A stretch of 64,000 nucleotides of DNA from positions 186,001 through 250,000 of the forward strand of contig DATMRW010000012.1 of the NCBI GenBank assembly GCA_035565775.1. The letters run 5' to 3'. The DNA comes from PRO6 sp035565775. Lineage in GTDB: Bacteria; Pseudomonadota; Alphaproteobacteria; Rhizobiales; Xanthobacteraceae. The position numbers and the translations under genes are program-made. Positions within the stretch are counted from its first letter, which is position 1; every line of letters begins with the position of its first letter. Positions 16,608-26,200 of this stretch are shown here, piece by piece. The notes under the pieces are model-generated. The model had not been told where the DNA came from and did not search any database. It was given only the letters and a program-made list of their open reading frames with translations.

Positions 16608-18065
16608 ATGATCTTGACGGGTGAGGAGTATCTCGAAAGCATTCGGGACGGGCGCGAACTGTACGTCGGCAAGGAACGGATCAAGGACGCCACGAGCCAT
16701 CCCAGCTTCATCGACGGCGCGCGAACTTACGCCGCGCTCTATGACCTCAAGGCCGATCCTGCAAACCGCGACCTTTTGACCTTTGAGGAAAACGGCGAAC
16801 GGTTCAGCATGCATTTTCTGCAGCCGCGAACCAAAGAGGATCTGCGCCGCCGCACCAATGCTCATCGAAAGATTGCCAACTTCGGCTTCGGCCTGCTCGG
16901 CCGCAGCCCCGACGCGGTGGCGGGAAATCTGACCGGCCTTGCGATGAACGCGGCTTTCTTCGACACCCAGCCGGGTGGCAACAGCAAGAACATGCTCGGC
17001 ATCTACGAGCATGCCCGCAAGAACGATACGTTCACGACCTATGCGATCGTGCCGCCGCCGGCCGCGCGCAACAAGGAATACTATCAGTCGAGCGGTATTC
17101 AGCCGCCGTCGCTGCGCGTGACCGCTGAGACGGATGACGGCGTGGTGCTCAATGGCATGAAGATGCTGGCGACCGGCGCGGCCTATGCGCACGAGGTGCT
17201 GATCGGCAATGTGATGCCGCTCGCGCCGGATCAGAAGAAAGAATCCATCACTTGCGTGATTCCGCTGAACCTGCCGGGCCTGTCGTTGTGGGCGCGCCGC
17301 CCGTTCAACACCGCGCAGAGCAAGGACTTCGACACGCCGCTGACCAAGCGCTTCGACGAGTCCGATTGCATGCTGATCTTCAAGGACGTGAAGGTGCCTT
17401 GGGAGAAAGTCATCGTGCATGACAATCCCGGCCTGTCGCGCGACATCTACATCAACACCCCTGCGCATGTGATCGCCAACCATCAGTGCACCGTGCGCTT
17501 CGAAAGCAAGATGCGCCTAATGCTCGGCATGGCGAGCATGCTGACGGGGGTGACTGGCGCGCGCGACATTCCTGCGGTGCGCGACAAGCTTGGTCAGCTC
17601 GCAGCTTATCAGGCGGGTTTTTCCGCGATGGTCGATGGTCAGATTGAGGCTGCGCACGAGGAGAACGGTTATGCCGTGTTCAACCGGCGCTATGTCTATG
17701 CCGCGCTGCACTGGGCGATGGAAAACCACTCGATGATGATCGATACGCTGCGCGAACTGATGGGTGGCGGTCATTTCCAGTTTCCTGCGAGCATTGACAT
17801 TCTTGAGGATCCAGAACTGCGCGAGACCTTTGAGACGCTGTGGACGGCGGGCAGCCTGACGGCGGTGGACCGCATGAAGATCTTCAAGCTCGCTTGGGAT
17901 CTCGTCGGCTCTGATCACGCGAGCCGGGCGACCTCCTATGAAAAGTTCTTCGTCGGCCCGTCCTTCGCCGTGCGCAACTACAATTTCCTCTATGCGCCGT
18001 GGGATGACCTGCACGGCAACATCGACTTCTTGATGGACCAGTATGGTCCGGCGGCAACTGCATGA
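16608..18065 (+). CDS. HpaB-type FADH2-dependent flavin monooxygenase (4-hydroxyphenylacetate 3-hydroxylase family)
   Basis: A 485-residue enzyme of the two-component flavin hydroxylase family, close to the usual HpaB length. Recognisable elements are the N-terminal TGEEYLESIRDGRELYVGKE, a substrate/flavin region TPLTKRFDESDCMLIFKDVKVPWEKV, and a C-terminal helical domain with RELMGGGHFQFPASIDILED. The ATG at 16608 follows an AGGAAAA site. These enzymes hydroxylate phenols or related rings with reduced FAD from a separate HpaC-like reductase, which is not encoded in this window. Its stop overlaps the cupin start (ATGA), placing it first in a five-gene operon. The true substrate is unknown; 4-hydroxyphenylacetate is not implied. 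Confidence 0.85.
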   Translation: MILTGEEYLESIRDGRELYVGKERIKDATSHPSFIDGARTYAALYDLKADPANRDLLTFEENGERFSMHFLQPRTKEDLRRRTNAHRKIANFGFGLLGRSPDAVAGNLTGLAMNAAFFDTQPGGNSKNMLGIYEHARKNDTFTTYAIVPPPAARNKEYYQSSGIQPPSLRVTAETDDGVVLNGMKMLATGAAYAHEVLIGNVMPLAPDQKKESITCVIPLNLPGLSLWARRPFNTAQSKDFDTPLTKRFDESDCMLIFKDVKVPWEKVIVHDNPGLSRDIYINTPAHVIANHQCTVRFESKMRLMLGMASMLTGVTGARDIPAVRDKLGQLAAYQAGFSAMVDGQIEAAHEENGYAVFNRRYVYAALHWAMENHSMMIDTLRELMGGGHFQFPASIDILEDPELRETFETLWTAGSLTAVDRMKIFKLAWDLVGSDHASRATSYEKFFVGPSFAVRNYNFLYAPWDDLHGNIDFLMDQYGPAATA

Positions 18066-18586
18066 GCGATCGCATGAACCAACAAAAATCAGCCGCCGGC
18101 GAGGTCCGCATCGTCAAGCCGGGCGAGGGGCAGGAGTTCTGGCAGCCGGTGCCGGCGAACGGCCATATTGCCGTGCATCTCACGCCGCGTCTTGTCGCGA
18201 TGGATGTGCCGTTTTCGCTCGGCACGCAGACCGTGGCGCCGGGCTGCTATGTGCGCGAACATGCCCATGATCGCCATGAGGAAGTCATTCACTGCATCAA
18301 GGGGGATGGCCGCGCGGTTATCGAAGGCGAGTCGCATCCGATGGAGCCGGGCACGACCTTTTTCATCGGCAAGAGCCGGCGCCATATGTTCATCAATGAA
18401 GGCAGCGATGACCTGCAGTTCCTCTGGCTGATGACCCCGAACGGGCTGGAGGATTTTTTTGAAGCCATCGGCCGCCCGAAGGCCACTGGCCAGCCGGCGC
18501 CGGAGCCTTTCCCGCGCCCGGCCGATGTGCTTGAGATCGAGCGGCGCACGGTGTTCGCCGCGCCGGTCGGCGGCAAGGCTTCGTGA
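18062..18586 (+). CDS. Cupin domain protein, probable metal-binding enzyme
   Basis: A 174-residue single-domain cupin. Cupin motif 1 is complete: a Gly, five residues, then His67-X-His69, Glu74 and a Gly (GCYVREHAHDRHEEVIHCIKG region). Motif 2 gives the fourth ligand, His108, in KSRRHMFIN. All four metal-binding residues are therefore present, so a dioxygenase, isomerase or metal-dependent lyase activity is possible. Its start overlaps the monooxygenase stop and its stop overlaps the hydrolase start, so its product is needed in step with both. I cannot name the reaction. A regulatory or storage cupin is less likely in this setting. Confidence 0.8.
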   Translation: MSDRMNQQKSAAGEVRIVKPGEGQEFWQPVPANGHIAVHLTPRLVAMDVPFSLGTQTVAPGCYVREHAHDRHEEVIHCIKGDGRAVIEGESHPMEPGTTFFIGKSRRHMFINEGSDDLQFLWLMTPNGLEDFFEAIGRPKATGQPAPEPFPRPADVLEIERRTVFAAPVGGKAS

Positions 18587-19395
18587 TGGCTGCCGAAGTT
18601 CTCGATGTGATTGCGGACGACGGCTGTCGTCTGCATGTCGAGCAGGAGGGTAGCGGGCCGGCGCTGCTGTTGATCTCCGGGCTCGGCGGCAAAGGCGACT
18701 TCTGGAATGATGTGCGGCCAAGCCTTGCCAAATCGTTCCGCGTCGTCACGTTCGATCATCGCGGCACCGGCGCGAGCGATCATCCGCCGCAGGGCTACAC
18801 CATCGCCCGCATGGTCGGGGATGTTTTGAACATCCTCGATGCGCTCGAGATTGATCGCACGCATATCGTCGGCCATTCCACCGGCGGCGCGATCGCGCAA
18901 GTGCTGGCGCTGGATATGCCTGAGCGCGTTGGCCGGCTGGTGATCAGCGCGAGCTGGGGCCGCCCAGACTATCGCTTCCGGCTGTTGTTCGAGACGCGGC
19001 TCGGCGTGCTGGAGCGGGCAAGCCCCGGCCTCTATACGGCGTTTGGCCAGCTCCTTGGCTTCCCCAATGACTGGATCAACGACAATGAGGCCGCGGTGAG
19101 CCGCGCCATCGCGCAGGCCGACAATGCCGCGCAGGAGGACCGGGCGGTCGGTGCTGCGCGCATCAAGATGCTGCTCGAGCATGACCGGCTGGATGACCTG
19201 CACCGCATCGCCGCACCGACGCTGGTGGTCGGCGCGCCGGACGACATGATCGTGCCGATCGAGCACGCCGATGCGATCGCGCAGCGCATTCCCGATGCAA
19301 CGCTGTTGGAAATTGCCGGCGGGCATTTTTATCCCCGGACGCGAGCGGATTTGTTTGCTAGGTCTGTCGCGGAATTTTTGCAGCAGGAAGACTAG
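18586..19395 (+). CDS. Alpha/beta-hydrolase, RutD/PcaD-like
   Basis: A 269-residue cytoplasmic hydrolase. The nucleophile elbow is GHSTGG with Ser98. The oxyanion segment is ISGLGGKGDFW, followed by FDHRGTGASD. Likely acid and base are an Asp near 216 (GAPDDMIVP) and a His near 243 (AGGHFYP). The ATG overlaps the cupin stop (TGATG); a GTG one codon earlier is the alternative. It is clearly a paralogue of the hydrolase at 49047-49847, sharing the SGLGG, DHRGTG and GHSTGGAI segments. Related enzymes hydrolyse enol-lactones (PcaD), aminoacrylate (RutD) and N-formyl amides. It probably acts on the ring-opened or oxidised product in this pathway. Confidence 0.85.
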   Translation: MAAEVLDVIADDGCRLHVEQEGSGPALLLISGLGGKGDFWNDVRPSLAKSFRVVTFDHRGTGASDHPPQGYTIARMVGDVLNILDALEIDRTHIVGHSTGGAIAQVLALDMPERVGRLVISASWGRPDYRFRLLFETRLGVLERASPGLYTAFGQLLGFPNDWINDNEAAVSRAIAQADNAAQEDRAVGAARIKMLLEHDRLDDLHRIAAPTLVVGAPDDMIVPIEHADAIAQRIPDATLLEIAGGHFYPRTRADLFARSVAEFLQQED

Positions 19396-19398
19396 ACC

Positions 19399-20199
19399 AT
19401 GCGTTCTGACGACCGGGTGGCCCTGATCGGGCTGGGGGCAATTGGAAAAGCTCTGATCAAGGGGCTGCAGGAGCGGCGTCCCGGTCCGACGATCGGGGCG
19501 GTGCTGCATCGCCGCCCGGTCGATGCCGGTGTGCTGCCGCAGCTTTCGCATTTTACGGCGATCGAGGATCTGCTCGCCTGGAAGCCGAGCGTCGTGATCG
19601 AATGCGCGGGCCACGCGGCGGTGCAGCAGCACGCGGCGGTGCTGCTCGAGAACGGCATCGACGTCATCATCGCATCCATTGGCGTTCTGGGCGATGCGGC
19701 AACCGCCGAGCGGCTGGAGGCTGCGGCTAGGGCCGGGCGATCGCATCTCACCGCCATCTCCGGCGCCATTGGCGGTATCGATGCCTTGCGCGCCACAAAA
19801 TATGCCGGGCTCGAGCGCGTCGTTTACACCGGACGCAAGCCGCCGAAGGCATGGATGGGAACGCCGGCCGCTGAGCGCGCCAACCTGCTGGCGTTGAAGG
19901 AGGAGGCGGTGGTCTATGAGGGCACGGCGCGCGATGCGGCGCGGCTGTTCCCCAAGAATGCCAATGTCACTGCGACGGTGGCGCTGGCCGGCATCGGCTT
20001 CGACCGTACCTCAGTCCGGCTGATCGCTGACCCGAAGATCGCGGTAAACGTGCACGAACTGGAAATCGCCGGTTCGTTCGGCCGGATGCATCTCAAGATC
20101 GAGAACAACCCGCTCCCGGACAATCCCAGCAGCTCGTACCTGACGGCGCTGAGCGCTGAGCAGGCGCTCCGAAGCCATTTTGACCATCTGAGGGTTTAG
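19399..20199 (+). CDS. L-aspartate dehydrogenase family protein (DUF108)
   Basis: A 266-residue NAD(P)-binding protein. The N-terminal Rossmann motif is VALIGLGAIGKAL (Gly11, 13 and 16). The family's second conserved region reads TAISGAIGGIDALRA. The catalytic-domain blocks are FPKNANVTATVALAGIG and a C-terminal NPLPDNPSSSYLTALSAEQAL. Known members convert L-aspartate to iminoaspartate and ammonia, or the reverse. It starts three bases after the hydrolase stop and belongs to the same operon. There are no nadA or nadC genes nearby, so NAD synthesis is unlikely. A deaminating or imine-reducing step on a ring-cleavage product is a reasonable inference and would imply a nitrogen-containing substrate. 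Confidence 0.82.
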   Translation: MRSDDRVALIGLGAIGKALIKGLQERRPGPTIGAVLHRRPVDAGVLPQLSHFTAIEDLLAWKPSVVIECAGHAAVQQHAAVLLENGIDVIIASIGVLGDAATAERLEAAARAGRSHLTAISGAIGGIDALRATKYAGLERVVYTGRKPPKAWMGTPAAERANLLALKEEAVVYEGTARDAARLFPKNANVTATVALAGIGFDRTSVRLIADPKIAVNVHELEIAGSFGRMHLKIENNPLPDNPSSSYLTALSAEQALRSHFDHLRV

Positions 20200-20258
20200 G
20201 GGGCGCGCGGACGCAGCGGCGTCGCTCTTTCAAGGCCGTCGACTGATCGCGAGGACAA

Positions 20259-21671
20259 ATGACCTTTTCCGTTTCGCACATGCCGCCACCTGCACCCGCA
20301 AAGCCGCTCGATGACAGCCTGCGCGGTTATCTCGAAACCAATAGCGATGCCTTGCATCGCATTGTGAAGCCGGTGAGCATCGAGAACATCGGCGCGCTGT
20401 CCGCGCAGAGCGACCGGCCGATCCTGTTTGAGAACATCATCGAGAAGCCGGGCTATCGTCTTTGCGATATTTTGGTGAAGACACGCCCGATGCAGGCGCG
20501 CGCGCTCGGTGTGGAGCTGGAAAACTATCTGCGCACGCTCGCCCACCGCCTGCGCCAGCCGCCGCGGCCGTTCCGCCACGTCAAGACCGGCCCGGTCAAG
20601 GAGATCATCCGGCTCGGCAACGATGCGGACTGGACGCAGCTTCCGATCCCGTGCCACAAGGACAAGGACCGCTGGCCCTACGTCACGGCGATGAACATCG
20701 TCCGCGATCCCGAGACCGGCTTCTACAACTCCTCGCACGCCGGCACCAACGCCGTCGGGCCGCGCCGCGGGTTGATCTCCTTTGCGACGCCCCACACCCA
20801 TCTGATCATCAAAAAGTATCGCGAGATGGGCCTCGATCATATGCCCATCGCCATCGTGTTCGGCCTGCCGCCGGCTTACGAGATCATGGCCAACTTCTCC
20901 GGCATCCACATGGATGTGTGGGGCGAGATGGAGATGGTCGGCACCATCATGGATCGTGATGTCGAGATGGTGCCTTGCGAGACGATCGATCTTTCGGTGC
21001 CGGCGCACGCCGAGATCGTGGTCGAGGCACGGGTCAATCTCAAGGACCGTTTCCCGGTGGGCGAGGTGACCTCGCCGACAATGTACCATCTGCCGCGTCA
21101 CGAGGAAGTGCCGGAGCTCGAGATCACCGCCATCACCATGCGCGGCGACCGGCCGATCTACCGCAATCACCAGACCTGCCCGGACACCGATCACCAGACG
21201 TTGCCGCGGCTCTGCCACGAGGCGGTGCTCTACAATCGTCTCACCGAAATGGGGCTGACGGTGAAGGACGTGCGTTTCCCCACCTGGGGCGCGGCGCTGT
21301 CGTGCATTCTGCAGTTCGACTATCCGCGCGATGGATTCGTCAACGATGCGCTGATGCTGGCGATGGGCTCGCCGTGGCTCAACACCAAACTCGTGGTCGC
21401 CGTCAGCCCCGACACGAATATCGACGATCCCGGCGACGTCTATCACGCCATCGCAACGCGGGTGGACCCTGCGCGCGATATCATCACGGTGGGCAACACG
21501 CGCGGCTCGCTCTACGATCCTTCCGCGGCGCCGATGCCGGATATGTATCCGTGGCGAATCGTCGGCAAGATGGGGATCGACGCCACCATCAAGCGTCGGC
21601 ACGATCCGGCGGACTTCGAGCGTGCCTGGCCGGTCAACTGGGGCAAGGTGCGGCTGGAAGACTATCTCTGA
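20259..21671 (+). CDS. UbiD family decarboxylase, divergent active-site type
   Basis: A 470-residue UbiD-fold protein ending the catabolic operon. The ATG at 20259 follows GAGGAC. It keeps family landmarks: MNIVRDPETGFYNSSHAGTN near residue 150 and the C-terminal GKMGIDATIKRR. It departs from the canonical form at two active-site places. Where the other UbiD here has YHRLQ, this one has HAGTN. Where the canonical signature is EGPFGE, this one has RFPVGE (about 264-269), so only the second glutamate is kept. It may represent a subclass with a different substrate or cofactor geometry. No ubiX is in the window. It is about 60 bases from the aspartate dehydrogenase-like gene. Confidence 0.85.
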   Translation: MTFSVSHMPPPAPAKPLDDSLRGYLETNSDALHRIVKPVSIENIGALSAQSDRPILFENIIEKPGYRLCDILVKTRPMQARALGVELENYLRTLAHRLRQPPRPFRHVKTGPVKEIIRLGNDADWTQLPIPCHKDKDRWPYVTAMNIVRDPETGFYNSSHAGTNAVGPRRGLISFATPHTHLIIKKYREMGLDHMPIAIVFGLPPAYEIMANFSGIHMDVWGEMEMVGTIMDRDVEMVPCETIDLSVPAHAEIVVEARVNLKDRFPVGEVTSPTMYHLPRHEEVPELEITAITMRGDRPIYRNHQTCPDTDHQTLPRLCHEAVLYNRLTEMGLTVKDVRFPTWGAALSCILQFDYPRDGFVNDALMLAMGSPWLNTKLVVAVSPDTNIDDPGDVYHAIATRVDPARDIITVGNTRGSLYDPSAAPMPDMYPWRIVGKMGIDATIKRRHDPADFERAWPVNWGKVRLEDYL

Positions 21672-21740
21672 GTTTTCTGCGGCCTGAGCACTTCCTGCCG
21701 GAAAGGCAGCGCGTTTCGTCAGCTCCGAGCGGATCTGCTG

Positions 21741-21825
21741 ATTCTCAACCCGAGCCCGTCAGCGGCCCATGGGCTGTCCATGGGTGACATCCCGTGCGGC
21801 CAAGGCTAGGGTTGAGAATCTTTTT
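21741..21825 (+). terminator. Large structured terminator or small structured RNA after the catabolic operon
   Basis: An 11-bp perfect outer stem, ATTCTCAACCC (21741-21751) with GGGTTGAGAAT (21809-21819), encloses 57 bases. These contain further complementary blocks, including GGCC repeats and two CCATGGG words. Five T residues follow. It is 70 bases beyond the UbiD stop, so it fits an intrinsic terminator, though the enclosed structure is larger than usual. Confidence 0.6.
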
Positions 21826-21955
21826 AGGGCAGGTGTCTTCCAAACGACGTCCGGCGAACCTTGGCGCGAGGCGGCGCGATCAGCGGCGCGGGACGGCGCC
21901 AGCCGTTGTCGCGTGGCACGTGCCGGAAGCCCCGCTATGACGACTCGGAGTGGCC

Positions 21956-23212
21956 ATGTCGTTTCGCTTTTTGCATGCCGCGGATTTGCACCTCGACAGC
22001 CCGCTGCGCGGCCTGAGCCGGCGCGGGCAGGTGGCGGGTGCATTTGTCGATGCCTCGCGCCGCGCGCTGGAAAATATGGTGGCGACGGCGATCGGCGAGC
22101 GCGTCGCGTTCGTCGTCATCGCCGGCGACATCTACGACGGCGACTGGCGCGACTATTCGACCGGGCAGTTCTTCGTGCGGCAAATGGGGCGGCTGGCGCG
22201 CGAGGGCATTCGCGTCTTCATCATTCGCGGCAATCACGACGCGGAGTCGGTGATCACCAAGAGCCTGCCGCTGCCGAACAATGTGCACAGCTTTTCTGTC
22301 CGCACCGTGGAGAGCGTTGCGATCGAGGAGCTGCGGGTGATGCTGCATGGCCGCGGCTTCGCCAACCGACATGTGCCGGAGAATGTCGCGGCTTCATATC
22401 CCGCCGCCAAGCCCCGCTATTTCAACATCGGAATTCTTCACACGTCGCTGACGGGCCGCGAGGATCACGACGTCTACGCGCCGTGCGGGATCGATGACCT
22501 GCGCCGGCCGGGCTACGACTATTGGGCGCTCGGCCACATCCACAAGCGCGAAATCGTTGCCAATGACCCACCGATCGTTTTTCCCGGCAACCTTCAGGCG
22601 CGGCATGCGCGGGAAACCGGTGCTAAGGGCGCTACGCTGGTCACGGTGACGGACGGCCGCGTTTCCCAGGTCGATGAGGTGACCCTTGATGCCGCGCGCT
22701 TTGCCCACAGCGAGCTCGATCTGTCGGGCCTGCGTGACCCTCAGGAATTTTTGAGCGCCGCGCGCCGTGTAATTCATGAGGCGAGCGGCGAGGCGGGCGA
22801 CCGCCCGCTTGCGCTGCGCTTGACGCTCACCGGGGAGACCGCGCTGCATTCCTATTTCGGCGCGCATGCCGGAAAGCTGATCGAGGACGTGCAGGCGCTC
22901 GCCTGGGAAATCAATGACAGCGTTCTGATCGAGAAAGTGCGCCACAGCACCTCGCTCGTGCGGCAGCTCACCGGCAGTGCCGTGATCGCGGATTTTGCTG
23001 AAGTGCTGGCAGAGGTCGCGGCGGATGCCTCCTTTCAAGCGGAGATCGAGGCGGTGCTGGCGGAGCTGCGCAGCAAGGCGCCGGAGGCGGCCTTCAGCAT
23101 GCTCGACCTATCGGGCGCGGGTGAAAATCTCGCCCCGTCCGCGATCTCGCGTGCGCAGGATCTGGTGTTGGCAAATCTCGGCGGCGTTATTGTTGAGGAG
23201 CGCGAGCCATGA
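21956..23212 (+). CDS. yhaO: DNA repair metallophosphoesterase, Mre11/SbcD-like (YhaO)
   Basis: A 418-residue nuclease-type phosphoesterase. The metal-binding motifs appear in order: HAADLHLD (Asp10, His12), GDIYDGD, RGNHDAES, the HTSLTG segment and GHIHKR. These match the Mre11/SbcD/YhaO family, which processes DNA ends together with an SMC-like ATPase. I choose the ATG six bases after GGAG rather than the GTG at 21950. The stop overlaps the start of the ATPase gene (ATGA), so the two subunits are translationally coupled. It belongs to a separate unit from the catabolic genes, with its promoter in the 21826-21955 gap. Confidence 0.88.
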   Translation: MSFRFLHAADLHLDSPLRGLSRRGQVAGAFVDASRRALENMVATAIGERVAFVVIAGDIYDGDWRDYSTGQFFVRQMGRLAREGIRVFIIRGNHDAESVITKSLPLPNNVHSFSVRTVESVAIEELRVMLHGRGFANRHVPENVAASYPAAKPRYFNIGILHTSLTGREDHDVYAPCGIDDLRRPGYDYWALGHIHKREIVANDPPIVFPGNLQARHARETGAKGATLVTVTDGRVSQVDEVTLDAARFAHSELDLSGLRDPQEFLSAARRVIHEASGEAGDRPLALRLTLTGETALHSYFGAHAGKLIEDVQALAWEINDSVLIEKVRHSTSLVRQLTGSAVIADFAEVLAEVAADASFQAEIEAVLAELRSKAPEAAFSMLDLSGAGENLAPSAISRAQDLVLANLGGVIVEEREP

Positions 23213-26200
23213 AGTTTCGCTCGCTCGGTCTGCTTCGCTACGGTCACTTTACCGATCGTGTGCTGGAGTTTCCGCAAGATGCCCGCGTCGTGGTCATTCA
23301 CGGTGACAATGAGGCGGGAAAGACCACGGCGCTCGCGGCGATCACCGACGTGCTGTTCGGCATCGAACTGCGCTCACGCTATAATTTTGAGCATGACTAC
23401 AAGTCGATGTGGCTTGCGGCGACGCTGACCGGTGCGCAGGGTCGCAGCCTGTCTTTCGCGCGGCTCAAGCGCGCGAACGCGACGCTGGTCGACCCCGAAA
23501 GCAATGCTGCGCTGAACGACGATATCCTCGCGCCGTTTCTCGGCGCCCACGATCGCCAGACATTTCTGGATGTGTTCGGGCTCGATCAGATGCGATTGCG
23601 CGAAGGGGGCAAAAGGCTTCTTGCCGGCGGGGGCGATCTCGCCGCCTCGCTGCTTGCCGCCGCGCCTGGCCTCAGCGAAGTATCGACGTTGCGCGACCGG
23701 ATGAAGGAGAGCGCAGCAAAGATCTTCAATCCGCAGCGCAAGAGCGCGTCGCATGATTTCTATCTCGCGATGGAAAGGCGCGATCAGGCGCGGCGCGCCA
23801 TCCGCGCCGAGGAACTGCTGGTCGATGCGGTCCGCACCATTCGCGAGGACGCCGATGCTGCGGAAAAAGATCGCGCTGAGGCGGAAGCTGCGGAGCGCGA
23901 GGCGCGCATTGCGGTGATGCAGGCGCAGACATTGCGCAGCGCCGCGAAGGAGCTTCGAGTCCTCGATGCGCTGCTGGCGAAGCGCAGCGAGATCGGGCCG
24001 TTGCCGGCTGTGCCGGGCGACTTTGCGGTGCGCGCGGCCGAGGTGCTGCGCAACCATGAACAGGCAATGCTCGACGCCGCGCGCGCAGAAAGCGAGGAAG
24101 CAAGCGCGCGTGCGGAATTCGATGCCATTGCAATTGACGGGGCCGTGCTCGGCCTTGCGGATGAAATCGAAGCTTGCGATGACGCGCGAGCGGCAATCCA
24201 GCACGAGCTCATCAGCCTGCCGAAACGAGAGGGTGAGGCGAGCGAGGCGCGCGGCGAACTGATTGCATTTGCGCGCGAACTGGGCCTTCCCGACATTGAA
24301 GCGTTGCGCGCCATGGCGCCGGGTGCGCCCGCCCTCGCGCGGGTCGCCGATATCGTCAATCGTCTGCATGCATGCGAGGCGCAATTTCAGACGCTGGAGC
24401 GCGCGCGCGTTGCGCTTGCCCGGCGCCGCAAGGAGATCGAGGCGGATGGTGACGAGGGCGCGCATGCCGCCGATCCCGCGCCATTCCGGCAGCGGCTTGC
24501 CGCTCTCGACGGCGCCGAGGAGCGCGAGCGGCAGTTCCGTGTTCTGGACCAGAAGATCGCTTCGGCGCAGCAGCCTTTGCGTGAGCGGGTCAGGCGGCTT
24601 GGCCTTGGGCTGCACAGCGTGGAAGAATTCCTTGCGCTGCCGTTGCCTGCGCTCAGTGCGGCGGATGCCAGCCTGCGTACGGTGCGCGATGCGCTCGTTC
24701 AGCTTGCGCGGCGCAAGGACGAATTTGACGAGATTGCGGGCAAGCTTGCGCAGGCGGAAGCCCGGCTGAGCACCCTCATCGCCGGGCGGCAGCCTCCCAC
24801 CGAGCAGGCGGTGGCGGCGGCGCGCACCCAGCGCGATGGCGCGTGGCAGGCGCTGCGCGGCGTGGTGCTTGGCGAACGCGCCGCTGCCCCAGCCGATCAG
24901 GCCGCGGCATTGCAGTTCGAGCGATTGATCGTGGATGCGGACCGGCTTGCCGATGAGCGCCTCACCGAGGCGGCGCGGCTCGCCGATCTTGCGCAAACCG
25001 AGCTTGCCATTGCCGAGGCGAAGGCGCGCGCCGCCAGCGCGTATGATCGTCTGACGGAAGCGAATGCTCGCCTGAAGGCTGCGAATGCTGCCTGGGCTTC
25101 GCTGTGGCCCGCGGGGGTGATCGTGCCACCGGATGATGATCGCGGCCTCGAGCTTCTGCGCGAGGCGGCCAAAATTATCGAGATGCGTGAAAGCATCCGC
25201 GATGACGAGGTGGCGCGCGACAGCGGCCGCGAAGCCGTGCAATGGGATCGCGGCGAGGCCGCGCGGCTGCGGCACGATGTTGGTCTGCCGCCGCTTGGTG
25301 ACGGACCGCTGCGGATCGCCGAGCTTCGCGACGCAGTGCATGCGCTTGAGGCGCGCTTTCAGGCGGCGCGGGACCGTGACCGCGACCTTGTGCGGCTGGC
25401 GAAGGATGAGGACGACAATGCCGCCGCCATGCGCGATCTTCTGGCGCAGCGTGAGCAGGTGGTCGGTCAGGCCGCGGCGCTGTTTCCGCAACTGTCTATC
25501 CGCGCTGAGGCTTCCGCGGAGGAGGCGCAAGCCGCGCTCGGCATATGGCAAGCGGCAGGAGCCGCGCTGGGCAAGCTCGGCACCGCCGAGCGAAGGATCG
25601 AGGGCATCGCGCGGGATCGTGCGCTGTTCGAGGCGCGTCTGGGCGATCTGCTGGGGCGTGTCGCTGCGCCTGTGGAAGGCGATGATTTCGCCACCGCCAA
25701 GCATCTGCGGGCGAGGCTCGAAGCCGCGCGTCGAATGCAGGCGCAGGCGGATGTCGCGCGCGAAAAACTGCAGCGCCGGGTCGATGCGCTGCATGAAGCG
25801 CGCAGCGAGCTCCGCCTGTGCGAAGCCGCGCTGGCAAAGGTTCTCGAACTCGCGGGAGTGAGCGACGCAATAGCACTCCCGGCGCTGCTCGAGCGGCTGC
25901 GCGAGGCCGCCGAATGCGAGCAGGCGATCGCGCAGGCTCAATCGCGGCTCGCTGATGTCCGCGGATCGAGGCCGGTGGAAGAACTGCGGGCAGAGATTGG
26001 CGAGCGCGATGATAAGGCGCTGGCGCTTGCCCATGCCGAAGCGGAGGCAGCGCAGGAGCGCGCGCGCGACGCGGTCGCCCCGGCGATCGAGCGCGACACG
26101 CGGGCCAAGGCGGCGCTGGCCGATCTCGACAAGCGTTCGGGCGCGGCCGGGGCCGCGCAGAGCGAGCAGGACGCGATTGCCGAGATTGCCGATGCCATGG

